64,000 nucleotides of DNA. It comes from Deltaproteobacteria bacterium. Lineage in GTDB: Bacteria; Bdellovibrionota; Bdellovibrionia; Bdellovibrionales; JAMPXM01. The stretch spans positions 1 to 64,000 of the forward strand of contig JAFLCB010000004.1 in the NCBI GenBank assembly GCA_017302795.1, given 5' to 3'. Within the stretch, counting starts at the first letter, position 1. Each line of letters starts with the position of its first letter. A program made the position numbers and the translations under genes. Under the pieces are notes generated by a model. That model worked only from the letters and a program-made list of their open reading frames with translations, searched no databases and had not been told where the DNA came from. Positions 8,973 to 17,190 of the stretch are shown here, piece by piece.

Positions 8973-10562
8973 TTAAAGCTTCTGGAGATTCGCGATGCAG
9001 ATCGTCTTTGCTTCGGTGAATACGTGAACGGAGTCCAGCTGACCCTCGCGACCCATACCAGATTCTTTCACACCACCAAACGGCATGCGCAGATCCCTGG
9101 CCATCCAACCATTCACCCACACTGTGCCGACTTCTAACCGGTTCGAAACTCCGTGTGCGAGTCCCAACGATTCTGTCCAGACCGTCGCCGACAAACCATA
9201 ACGAGTGCTATTGGCAAGCTCGATAACTTGTTCAGTGGTATCAAACGGTGCGATTGTCACGACCGGTCCAAAGACTTCTTCGTTTTGAATTCGGGAAGTT
9301 TGGAACTTAGACAAGTTTTTCGCTTTCTCCATTACCCCTTTTCCCGGTGGAGTAATAACGGTGGGAGAAAAATAGAATCCTTTTTTCGGATTCTTTGGAG
9401 CCGAACCCCCGCAGTGAATCACCATCCCAAGCTTTTTCGCCTCATCCACAAACGCTTGAACTTTGTCCCGATGATCTGCGGAAACCAAGGGCCCCATAAA
9501 CGAGTCAGTATTTCCCGGCGGACCAACAATCAATTTTTCTGCCTCGCGAACAAATTCGGAAACAAATTTTTCATACAACGGACGCTCGACATAAATACGT
9601 GATCCGCAAAGGCAAATCTCTCCTTGGTTCAAAAATGATGAACGAACAATCATCGCCATGCGATTTTTTATATCCGCATCTTTAAAGACAATCGTCGGAT
9701 TTTTCCCACCAAGTTCTAGCGACACTTTTTTCAGCATCGGTGCCGCGGATTGAGCAATCTTTCGACCGGTCACCGTTCCGCCAGTAAACGAAATAACCTT
9801 TACATCTTTGTGCTCGACCAACGCTTGCCCCGCGTCTGAGCCGAGACCAAAAACAAGGTTTACTACGCCCTTTGGCACACCGGCATCTCGGATGATTTCG
9901 GCAAGGATACTTGCCGTGTGCGACGTCATTTCGCTTGGCTTAGCAACGCAGGTATTGCCATAAGCAATGGCTGGCGCAATTTTCCACGTCAAAAGATAGA
10001 GTGGCAAATTCCATGGGCTAATCAGCCCCGCAACGCCAATGGGCTCTCGGCGCACATAAGAGAATCCGTGGTTGTCCAGTGGTGCCGCCACGGAAAGTTC
10101 GTGACGAATGATGCCAGCAAAAAACCTAAAATTGTAAGACGCGCGAGGAATATCCATCGTGCGCGCTAGCGCGACTGGTTTTCCTTGATCATGACTTTCA
10201 GCAATCGCCAGCTCTTCTCGGCGTTGATCAATCCCCTCGGCAATTTTATCAAGAAACTGCGCCCGCTCTTCAACTTTTAACTGGCTCCAAGCGGGGAAAG
10301 CGGCTTTCGCACTTTTCACGGCGTGCTCGATATCTTTGGGACCGCTGAGAGGTACTTCGATATGAAGCTCTTCGGTCGCAGGATTCAGCGAAGCCAAATA
10401 CTTACCACTGACCGGTGGAACAAGTTCACCGCCGATGAAATTCAACGCCCGCACGACTTTGGACGTACTGCCGACCGATGCTTTGCTGGCCATCACTTTA
10501 ATGGGCAACTTTGTGACCGTTTTGTTTGGTACTACCGATTTTTTAACACTTCGTTTTGTCAT
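8973..10562 (-). CDS. Aldehyde dehydrogenase, 2-aminomuconate-semialdehyde dehydrogenase-like
   Basis: This 529-residue NAD(P)-dependent aldehyde dehydrogenase has all family motifs: GLISPWNLPLYLLTWKIAPA, ISFTGGTVTGRKIA, the general base in SLELGGKNP (Glu293) and the nucleophile in NQGEICLCGSR (Cys337). The string QGEICLC is characteristic of the group holding AmnC, XylG and human ALDH8A1, which oxidise aminomuconate or hydroxymuconate semialdehydes. That fits the AmnB/AmnA-RidA-like genes downstream. The first 37 residues are a basic extension not found in most homologues. The ATG at 10562 overlaps the preceding stop (ATGA), but a start at an internal Met (residue 24) is possible. It is the last gene of a four-gene coupled operon. 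Confidence 0.88.
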   Translation of the reverse strand: MTKRSVKKSVVPNKTVTKLPIKVMASKASVGSTSKVVRALNFIGGELVPPVSGKYLASLNPATEELHIEVPLSGPKDIEHAVKSAKAAFPAWSQLKVEERAQFLDKIAEGIDQRREELAIAESHDQGKPVALARTMDIPRASYNFRFFAGIIRHELSVAAPLDNHGFSYVRREPIGVAGLISPWNLPLYLLTWKIAPAIAYGNTCVAKPSEMTSHTASILAEIIRDAGVPKGVVNLVFGLGSDAGQALVEHKDVKVISFTGGTVTGRKIAQSAAPMLKKVSLELGGKNPTIVFKDADIKNRMAMIVRSSFLNQGEICLCGSRIYVERPLYEKFVSEFVREAEKLIVGPPGNTDSFMGPLVSADHRDKVQAFVDEAKKLGMVIHCGGSAPKNPKKGFYFSPTVITPPGKGVMEKAKNLSKFQTSRIQNEEVFGPVVTIAPFDTTEQVIELANSTRYGLSATVWTESLGLAHGVSNRLEVGTVWVNGWMARDLRMPFGGVKESGMGREGQLDSVHVFTEAKTICIANLQKL

Positions 10563-11608
10563 GATAGGCGACTTCCAGATTGTTCAGGTTGAATGTATTT
10601 TTCAAAGTCAAATTCCCAGCGATCTTCATCTGGATCCCAGGCATCAAAGGGTTCGATGTCAGAAATTCGGTGACGAAGGCTCGGAGGAATTAAATCGGGA
10701 ACGATGTAAGCTTTTTGACGATCAAGGCGATACGGATTTCGAAGCTTGTGACCAAGCACACCTAAAACGTATCGCGCAACAAACCAAGTGGCCGTGGTGT
10801 CCCATCCGTGTGCGACTTTAATCACAATTCCAAGACCTTCTGGAAACTCCGGGTGCTTAATTGCGAGTCCCAAAAGTCCATCAGCGCCTTCTTTTGCGAT
10901 CACGTCCCCGCCGCAGCTTTTAAGAATCGTTGAATCCAAGCGATTGAATCCACCCACTAAGTCAGGCTTTTCAACCATCGACGACCAAATCCAATCAGCA
11001 TCTCGCGTCACCGCGAGATCGGCGTAGACCCGCGCAAGTTCCGTCACGGTCATGGAAACCGTCGGAAGTCCGCAGCCATCTTTCGCCGTGACCTGAGGAT
11101 TCCATTCTCGACCTAGGGCCCTTCGAACAACTTCTAAGTAAGCTTGGTGATACGGGTGATGCGGCCAAGTGTAGCCAACGCGCGACCAACCGCGAATCTG
11201 ACAACCGCGCAAAATCGCCGCGTGCTTACCAGAACATGGATGATACCAACGGCGCGCGCGTCGCATCTGCCGACCGAATTGCATCAGCGGCAAAGAAAAT
11301 GGCGTCTGCATGAGACCCATTTCACTTGGCTTTAAAATCGCTTGCACCGCTTTGATATGGTCTGGTTCCGCGTTGTGGCTAGCGACGGAAACTGCTTTCG
11401 ATTCAATGGAAAGAATGTCTTCAAGTTCTTTCGTGAAAACCTTTAATTGCAGCGGCTTCATCATCGATCGGCCGTAGCACAAAACGTTTCCACCCCAGGC
11501 ATGAATAACTTTTCTTCCCGTGACCCAGGAGACTGCTCCGTGAATGGTGATTTCACTGACGCCGTTTCGACGATAGTCGACCAATGGAACCCAAGAGTCC
11601 TCACTCAT
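10559..11608 (-). CDS. Asparaginase II (thermolabile, R. etli-type)-family hydrolase
   Basis: This 349-residue protein belongs to the asparaginase family typified by Rhizobium etli ReAII, which is unrelated to E. coli AnsA/B. Signature stretches are VEIT-like EITIHGAVSW near the N-terminus, the S-M-K triplet RSMMKPLQL, the central CSGKHAAILRGC with Ser-Lys tandem, and KDGCGLPTVSMTVTELARVYA. These enzymes hydrolyse side-chain amides using serine/lysine chemistry and a zinc site with cysteines. Here the gene is locked between a flavin monooxygenase (1 nt gap) and an aldehyde dehydrogenase (4-nt overlap). Its substrate may therefore be an amide or amine of the aromatic pathway rather than asparagine; that is inference. 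Confidence 0.83.
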   Translation of the reverse strand: MSEDSWVPLVDYRRNGVSEITIHGAVSWVTGRKVIHAWGGNVLCYGRSMMKPLQLKVFTKELEDILSIESKAVSVASHNAEPDHIKAVQAILKPSEMGLMQTPFSLPLMQFGRQMRRARRWYHPCSGKHAAILRGCQIRGWSRVGYTWPHHPYHQAYLEVVRRALGREWNPQVTAKDGCGLPTVSMTVTELARVYADLAVTRDADWIWSSMVEKPDLVGGFNRLDSTILKSCGGDVIAKEGADGLLGLAIKHPEFPEGLGIVIKVAHGWDTTATWFVARYVLGVLGHKLRNPYRLDRQKAYIVPDLIPPSLRHRISDIEPFDAWDPDEDRWEFDFEKYIQPEQSGSRLS

Positions 11609-11609
11609 T

Positions 11610-12881
11610 TCAATGCCGTCCTTTCACATGGGGCGCGCATTTTTCAGTGAATATTCGCATTGAATGTTTCACGGCTTGATTGTCGTGATTGTTAAAATCA
11701 AACCACAACATTAGCCGATCATCTTGATGAAACCGCTGATTCATTTGATCGATCACTTCGCTTGGATCGCCGACGATCGCATTATCGACGGCTTGAGCGA
11801 TTTTCGCAGGATCCAAAGTCCCCTCGATGGCCTTCCAATAAGTCGCGATCGCTAGTTCCGCTTCGGCTTTTGCTTTGGCGCGATTTTCATTCACAAAAAC
11901 CAAGGCCGTTCTTGGCATTAAGCTTCGTGACCATTTCGCAGGAGCCCCGCCCCATTCTTCGCCAATGGGTTTGGACATATAGGTCTTCGACATCCTAGCG
12001 TGGGTCGCTTCGATTTGGCTACTTGGAGTGATCGACAAATTGAAAACGCCGCACGGAAGGATTGTGTTTGCGAAATCTTGCGTTTCTGCGTCGTGGGCAC
12101 CGATCGTCAAACGCAAGTTCTTCATTGGCGCATCAAATGGGATGACACCGACTTTTTCGAACTCGAAAAACGGTCGAATTTCAAAACCATTAAAATAATC
12201 TTTTGCGAGTTCCGCTGAATCGGTGTTTGCAGTGCGAACAACCTTCTCCCAGTCCGCATCTGATCGAAAGTTTTTTCGCGACAGCCAAAGCGGAGTTTCT
12301 AGATCTTTGGTTCCCAGAACATCACCGCGAAGGACCTTCAGAAAAATTTCGGTCGCTTGTTTAAAAACCAACCCGCGAATTGCCGGCCAAGCAGCCTCTT
12401 CTGTCGCCGATCTTGGTCGAATTCCGTAAGGAGCAATCGAAAATGGAAACCGTCCGCTTGCAAAACCAATTTCAAGCCTGCGAGCTTCATCGCCTAGCCT
12501 TGGGTCTCTTCCTAGGCCAAGTTCATGAATCGAGAGAAACATCCTGATGGCTTCCGCGTGCGCCACCGGCCCCCCGTTACAAAGAATATTTCGAATCGCA
12601 GAACCAATATGGATATTCCTTGTTCTGGCAAAAAGCGCATGCGCAATCTGCAAGATGTCGGTATTAAGGCCGATTTCACCCTCGAAATGTGGAATCACTG
12701 CGTGGCTGTTTCCCTTTTGTACCTGGCAGCTAAGGTGAGTCTCTGCTACCCATGCACAGCCGTACCCCAATTGATCCGCCCAAATCGCCTGATCAAAGAA
12801 ATTCTGGAACATGACTTTTTCAGAAGGCGTGTAGCCGTTGACGGGAGTTTGGCAAATCGAAAAGAAAACGTCGTAGTTCAT
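11610..12881 (-). CDS. Luciferase-like (LLM class) flavin-dependent monooxygenase
   Basis: This 423-residue TIM-barrel flavoprotein belongs to the bacterial-luciferase superfamily. Recognisable features are the N-terminal MNYDVFFSICQTPVNG strand, DQLGYGCAWVAETHL (the usual W-x-A/x-E-H-H-F region), the helix IHIGSAIRNILCNGGPVAHAEAIRMF and EIGFASGRFPF. The last fits the superfamily's G-x-G-x-G-x/R turn. The C-terminus has AQAVDNAIVGDPSEVIDQM, the usual 'G-T/D-P-e-e-v' motif. These enzymes use reduced flavin to oxidise or open rings. It is longer than the typical 330-360 residues, with inserts around residue 190-230. The ATG abuts the SDR stop codon with no gap. Confidence 0.87.
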   Translation of the reverse strand: MNYDVFFSICQTPVNGYTPSEKVMFQNFFDQAIWADQLGYGCAWVAETHLSCQVQKGNSHAVIPHFEGEIGLNTDILQIAHALFARTRNIHIGSAIRNILCNGGPVAHAEAIRMFLSIHELGLGRDPRLGDEARRLEIGFASGRFPFSIAPYGIRPRSATEEAAWPAIRGLVFKQATEIFLKVLRGDVLGTKDLETPLWLSRKNFRSDADWEKVVRTANTDSAELAKDYFNGFEIRPFFEFEKVGVIPFDAPMKNLRLTIGAHDAETQDFANTILPCGVFNLSITPSSQIEATHARMSKTYMSKPIGEEWGGAPAKWSRSLMPRTALVFVNENRAKAKAEAELAIATYWKAIEGTLDPAKIAQAVDNAIVGDPSEVIDQMNQRFHQDDRLMLWFDFNNHDNQAVKHSMRIFTEKCAPHVKGRH

Positions 12882-13757
12882 TTAGACCGCACCCAATCGT
12901 CCGCCATCAACCGCGAGAGCTTGACCCGTGATGAAAGAGGCCGCTGGTGACGCGAAAAACGCGACCGCTGAAGCAATTTCTTCCGGTTCGCCTAGTCTAC
13001 CCATCGGAGTTGATTTGATCCACTCATCGACAACTTCTTCTTTCTTTAGCCCACGTTTGTCAGCCTGTGCTTTTGATAACTCCTCTAGGCGCGTGGTTTT
13101 AGTAAATCCAGGAAGCACCATATTGACGGTGATTCCAAACGGCGCAAGCTCACCAGCCAAAGTCTTGCACCAAGCGGCCATTGCCCAACGGGTGGAATTT
13201 GAAACCCCAAGCCCAGCGATCGGTTGCCGAACGGAAGTCGAAAGAATGCTGACAATGCGACCTTGTCCTCGATGTTTCATTCCGGGCACGTAAGTTTTTG
13301 CCAAAATCTGACTGGAGATCAAATGACCTTCGATTGCGGTACGAAACTCTTCTGGCTTCGCGTCTAAAATGGACCCGCCTTTGGGGCCACCAGAGTTGAG
13401 AACTAAAATGTCCACCGCACCAAATTCGAGAACCAGTTTTTTTAACTGACCTTCAAGCTCGTCGGTTTTCGAAAGATCGCAAACGAAAGCTTTGTGCGCT
13501 TTTAGCTCTTTTTCTAAAAAAGAAGTTCCCGGAACTTCGATCAACGGAAGTTCATCGATCAAAGACTTCAGTTCACCCTCTGATCGTCCGCAAGCGATCA
13601 CGCGAACTCCACGAGAAGCGAGGTGGCGAGCGACAGCACGCCCGATCCCTTTTGATGCCCCTCCTACGAAAGCCGTCCGCAAAACTCCACCCTGCGCTGG
13701 AACAATTGGCACACCCGCCATCGCCGATTGATTCGAACCATTTTGCGAAGAACCCAT
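12882..13757 (-). CDS. Short-chain dehydrogenase/reductase, catalytic Tyr/Lys substituted
   Basis: This 291-residue Rossmann protein has cofactor motif GGASKGIGRAVA, then NSGG, NMVLPGF and the C-terminal SFITGQALAVDGGRLG found in FabG-like SDRs. At the active site the usual Y-x-x-x-K aligns with S-N-S-T-R, although the upstream serine (ILSTSV) is kept. A subgroup of annotated SDRs shares this change and may not be ordinary oxidoreductases. The start is ATG 13757, where GGAG sits five bases upstream. The longer frame to 14018 overlaps the pyrophosphatase gene and encodes nothing SDR-like. It is the first gene of the operon continuing with the flavin monooxygenase. Confidence 0.87.
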   Translation of the reverse strand: MGSSQNGSNQSAMAGVPIVPAQGGVLRTAFVGGASKGIGRAVARHLASRGVRVIACGRSEGELKSLIDELPLIEVPGTSFLEKELKAHKAFVCDLSKTDELEGQLKKLVLEFGAVDILVLNSGGPKGGSILDAKPEEFRTAIEGHLISSQILAKTYVPGMKHRGQGRIVSILSTSVRQPIAGLGVSNSTRWAMAAWCKTLAGELAPFGITVNMVLPGFTKTTRLEELSKAQADKRGLKKEEVVDEWIKSTPMGRLGEPEEIASAVAFFASPAASFITGQALAVDGGRLGAV

Positions 13758-13914
13758 TGCTGCTCCATGCGCCCGAAGGCTCGCCACGAGAACCATGATA
13801 ATTGATAGATTATTTACTACCTCGCCCATCGCCAAAATCCGATGAACGACGCAAGATGTTAATACCAGCGAGAGACGAGACACAAGGGCCCTGTCAGCGC
13901 TAGGCTCTCGATCT

Positions 13915-14475
13915 ATGCATGCATGGCACGATGTTGAAGTAGATACGAAGAATCCCAAAGAGGTCCTCGCAATTATTGAGGTTCCAAAAGGGTCGAAAAA
14001 TAAATATGAGCTGCACAAGCCGACCGGTTTGATGAAAGTAGACCGGGTCTTGTTTTCAAGTGTCCATTACCCGGCAAACTATGGCTTCATTCCGCAGAGC
14101 TATTGCGAGGACAATGATCCGCTGGATATCTTAGTTCTAGGTCAAGAACCCGTGACTCCGCTTACGATTATGACAGCTAAGCCGATAGGCGTGATGAAAA
14201 TGCGCGATCAAGGCGAAGCAGATGATAAAATTATTGCGGTTCACGCAAACGATCCTGAGTTCTCGCACTACAATTCAATTCACGAACTTCCGCCCCACCG
14301 TCTAAAAGAAGTTCAACGTTTCTTCGAAGATTATAAAACCTTGGAAAAAAAAGCAGTCGTCATCGATGGTTTTCTAGATCGCGACATTGCCCTTGAGGTC
14401 ATCCTCGAGGCCTTCGAACTTTACCGCGTGAATCGCGATCGCTTGATCGCGGAAATCACGCCGCCCCGCCGATAG
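13915..14475 (+). CDS. ppa: Inorganic pyrophosphatase (family I)
   Basis: This 186-residue cytosolic enzyme hydrolyses pyrophosphate to phosphate. Family I marks are seen in order: EVPKGSKNKYE, HYPANYGFIPQSYCEDNDPLDILVL with the metal-binding D-x-D-P-x-D, and the later KMRDQGEADDKIIAV carrying further aspartates. The C-terminus EAFELYRVNRDRLI is conserved in proteobacterial forms. It is transcribed divergently from the SDR operon with 157 bp between starts. The ferredoxin-reductase-like gene follows after 9 nt. Confidence 0.96.
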   Translation: MHAWHDVEVDTKNPKEVLAIIEVPKGSKNKYELHKPTGLMKVDRVLFSSVHYPANYGFIPQSYCEDNDPLDILVLGQEPVTPLTIMTAKPIGVMKMRDQGEADDKIIAVHANDPEFSHYNSIHELPPHRLKEVQRFFEDYKTLEKKAVVIDGFLDRDIALEVILEAFELYRVNRDRLIAEITPPRR

Positions 14476-14484
14476 GGACCGCCG

Positions 14485-15258
14485 ATGACCACAGAAGCGA
14501 AGCCAGTCAATCCAACTAGAATTCAGCGCAAAATGACAGTCTCAAAAATTGCGGACTATACTCCGCAAATTCGAGAGCTTTTCATTTCATGTACTGAGCC
14601 AAAAGAATTTGAATTTCGAGCCGGCCAATTTGTGATGCTTCACGTTCCTCCAGATTTGTCGAAGGGGCCGAACGATGCGAACGGGAAGCCTTTAAAACCC
14701 GCACTTCGTGCTTATTCGATTGCTTCCACTGATGAAATTAAAAATGGTTTTCGCCTAGTCTTTAAATTTGTCGAAGGTGGGCTCGCGTCTAATTTCGTCT
14801 GGAACTTAAAGGAAAATGCGGTGCTAGACTTCACCGGACCTTTTGGCCGAGTATTTTTTCAAGAGCCACCGAAAGAACAGGTCGTGTTCCTCAATACCGG
14901 ATCGGGTGTTTCTCAACATTTTTCGTTCGTCGAATCGAACATGAAAAAATACCCGAACCTAAAGTATCGAATGCTGTTCGGTGTGCGCCACGAAGAGGAC
15001 GTCTATTATCAAGAAGAGCTTGGTCGCCTTTCAAAGGGCCTCAAAGATTTCAAGTATCAGTATTGTCTTTCGCGAGCAAAAGACGATTGGCAGGGCCTGC
15101 GCGGTTATGTGCAAAATCATATCGACGCATTTGATTTTATGAACGTGCCTACTACTTTTTATCTATGCGGAAACGGCGCGATGATCAAAGACGTTAAAGC
15201 AAAACTGGAAGCGGCAGGCTTTGATATGAAGCAAGTTTTTGCAGAGGCCTTTGACTAG
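14485..15258 (+). CDS. Ferredoxin-NADP reductase-type FAD/NAD(P) oxidoreductase
   Basis: This 257-residue flavoprotein has the FNR fold. The FAD domain contains RAGQFVMLHVPP and the isoalloxazine-binding RAYSIAST, then FKFVEGGLASNFVWNL and DFTGPFGRVF. The NAD(P) domain has FLNTGSGVSQHFSFVES (the T-G-x-G-x nucleotide turn), LFGVRHEEDVYY and FYLCGNGAMIKDVKAKL (C-G-x-G). No 2Fe-2S domain is attached, so it should pass electrons between NAD(P)H and a separate ferredoxin or flavodoxin. The start ATG has AGGGA upstream. The next gene's GTG shares its final base. Confidence 0.9.
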   Translation: MTTEAKPVNPTRIQRKMTVSKIADYTPQIRELFISCTEPKEFEFRAGQFVMLHVPPDLSKGPNDANGKPLKPALRAYSIASTDEIKNGFRLVFKFVEGGLASNFVWNLKENAVLDFTGPFGRVFFQEPPKEQVVFLNTGSGVSQHFSFVESNMKKYPNLKYRMLFGVRHEEDVYYQEELGRLSKGLKDFKYQYCLSRAKDDWQGLRGYVQNHIDAFDFMNVPTTFYLCGNGAMIKDVKAKLEAAGFDMKQVFAEAFD

Positions 15259-16535
15259 TGCATCAGGCATTAGCGTCGTTTTTCACATTTCCGATTCTGG
15301 TTTTAATTTCCATTTCCGCTCAAGGCGCCTATTCAAATTACAACTCGATGTTGGTCGGAAACCAAGCCGCTGGAATGGGCGGCGCCTACACGGCACTTTC
15401 GAAAGACAGTTCTGCGCTTGCGTTCTACAACCCGGCAAGCCTTGGGTTTGCAACAAACTCAAGTGCCTCTGCCTCCGCCTCGGTCTATAAAAAGTTTGAT
15501 ACAAAGTACGGCGATCTCGATCAGTTTTCGACCGCTTCTTTACGGGTTAATCAAGGCTTTTTCCGCGGCGTCCCCTCAGCGAGCGGAAGCGTTTTAACGA
15601 ATGAGAAATTGAATGCGGCCTTCAGTATCGTAGTCCCCGATTACGACACATTTGGCGGCGAAATTCGATCCACAGAGACAAGCGTATCGCTGCTTAGCGT
15701 GTTAGACGAATCGCTGTGGGTGGGCGGAGGAATCGGTTTTCAGCTTTCACAGTTGAATGAAGATTGGGATCCCGATACGGCCATCGGTGCGACCCTTTAT
15801 TATACTGCGCGAAATTATTCTCGCACTGTCCGAGAAAGAATTGTCACTGGCGGTACCGAGGCCTTGGTGATGTCGGAAGAAAAGAATATTCTCGGAAATT
15901 CGCTGATCGCGATTCTTGGAATTCAAGCCCGAATGCAAAACTTTAGCTGGGGAATATCGCTTCGACTTCCTTCCGTGCAAATTAGCGGAACAGGTTCGTT
16001 CTTTAAAAGTGTCGTGAACACGAATCCTTTTTCTTCCGTTTCAGAAAATCATCCTTCGGTCACGACACTTACGAAAACGCCAGCAAAAATGACCGTCGGT
16101 GCCGCGTGGTTTCCCGATGAACAATGGACTTTCGCGATCGACCTCTCGGGCTATGGACAAGAAACTTACCGGGATATGACAGATCCTGGAACAACTGCCG
16201 ACGAAATTCATCACCGTGCTATTGCGAACTTGAACCTTGGTGCCGAACGCCAGATCAATCGCTGGCTGACGCTTCGGCTGGGGGCTTTTACAAACTTTTC
16301 GTCACATGACGAACCGGGCGCGTCCCCTACTGTGCGACAATCCGATCGCATCGACCAGCTGGGCTGGAGTGCAAATCTAGGTATCGAAACACGCGAGAAG
16401 TTTACCTTCACGTTTGGAGGCTATTACACCGGCGGACGCGGACAAAGTATTCAGCTACTCGATCAGACTTTGACTAGAGTACCGAAATCCCAACAAGTCT
16501 TTACCATGCTCGTCGGTACCGCTTTTCACTTTTGA
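15258..16535 (+). CDS. Outer-membrane beta-barrel protein, FadL/PorV-like
   Basis: This 425-residue protein has a signal peptide (about 1-23) and the opening NYNSMLVGNQAAGMGGAYTALSKDSSALAFYNPASLGF. That is the hallmark N-terminal 'hatch' of FadL/TodX and PorV-type barrels (G-x-G-G-A-x-T-A... N-P-A). The remainder is a series of amphipathic strands, ending in the aromatic-terminated VFTMLVGTAFHF expected for Bam-dependent insertion. Substrates may be hydrophobic compounds, but this is not shown. The start is GTG 15258, overlapping the previous stop by one base; RBS recognition would rely on coupling. Confidence 0.82.
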   Translation: MHQALASFFTFPILVLISISAQGAYSNYNSMLVGNQAAGMGGAYTALSKDSSALAFYNPASLGFATNSSASASASVYKKFDTKYGDLDQFSTASLRVNQGFFRGVPSASGSVLTNEKLNAAFSIVVPDYDTFGGEIRSTETSVSLLSVLDESLWVGGGIGFQLSQLNEDWDPDTAIGATLYYTARNYSRTVRERIVTGGTEALVMSEEKNILGNSLIAILGIQARMQNFSWGISLRLPSVQISGTGSFFKSVVNTNPFSSVSENHPSVTTLTKTPAKMTVGAAWFPDEQWTFAIDLSGYGQETYRDMTDPGTTADEIHHRAIANLNLGAERQINRWLTLRLGAFTNFSSHDEPGASPTVRQSDRIDQLGWSANLGIETREKFTFTFGGYYTGGRGQSIQLLDQTLTRVPKSQQVFTMLVGTAFHF

Positions 16536-16558
16536 TGTCTCGTCCTGAGACAGTTTCT
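16536..16558 (+). terminator. Possible weak intrinsic terminator
   Basis: TGTCTC-GTCCT-GAGACA is a 6-bp stem directly after the barrel gene stop, followed by GTTTCTTT. The stem is short and the T-tract imperfect. Confidence 0.35.
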
Positions 16559-16669
16559 TTAGGCAGCGGTGTAACGATATTGAGAATGAGCGCCAGAAGC
16601 TCGACTCGCTCGTGATTCTAACCGATAGGATTTAGACTGATTTTGTACCAACATGAAAGGCGGCAACCA

Positions 16670-17170
16670 ATGGCCTCTGGGTATCTCACATCTCGTTTGA
16701 AGTTTTCTTTAGCTATAATAGGCGCCGTTTCAGTTTTGACATTTAGCTTAACTTCCCAGGCCCAAACTGTTGTAAAAGGCGCCCAGCCCATGGGTGCGCA
16801 ACCTATGACAGAACAGCAAATCAATCAGCAAGCGCTACAGCAGACACAAGGTCTCCTAGTTAATCCCGCAGAACGTCAGAAAATTCTAGATGCAGATCCA
16901 AAGGCAAAAGCGGCCGATTCGAAAGTTCAACAGCTCTTAGGTCAAGACAGCCAAAAAGCGTATGAACTTTCGGCGCAACTTATGAGTACTATTGTCGCGC
17001 AAACGGGCGGTGATCCGAAGAAAATGCAGCAGCTGGTGCTAGAGCTGCAAAGCAATCCACACGCTTTGGAAAAACTTCTGACGCCGACGCAACGTGATCA
17101 GATTCGAAAAATGGCAAGCGATCTTGAAGCTAAAAAAGGCTCGGCACCTGTGAATGGCGGCGGCAAGTAA
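16670..17170 (+). CDS. Hypothetical exported Gln-rich protein
   Basis: This 166-residue protein starts at ATG 16670 behind AAAGGCGG. Signal peptide residues 1-31 end in SQAQT. The mature part has the short repeat KGAQPMGAQPMTEQ, a glutamine-rich helix (INQQALQQTQGLL), then helices built around KMQQLVLELQSNPHALEKLL and a basic C-terminal tail. No family is recognised. The heptad-like Gln/Leu pattern suggests helical oligomerisation in the periplasm. It converges with the minus-strand gene at 17191. Confidence 0.7.
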   Translation: MASGYLTSRLKFSLAIIGAVSVLTFSLTSQAQTVVKGAQPMGAQPMTEQQINQQALQQTQGLLVNPAERQKILDADPKAKAADSKVQQLLGQDSQKAYELSAQLMSTIVAQTGGDPKKMQQLVLELQSNPHALEKLLTPTQRDQIRKMASDLEAKKGSAPVNGGGK

Positions 17171-17190
17171 CTTTCACCGATTTTGATAAT

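Noticed and set aside
13758-14018. N-terminal extension of the SDR gene
   Set aside because: It overlaps the pyrophosphatase gene, is not SDR-like, and a strong GGAG site marks ATG 13757.
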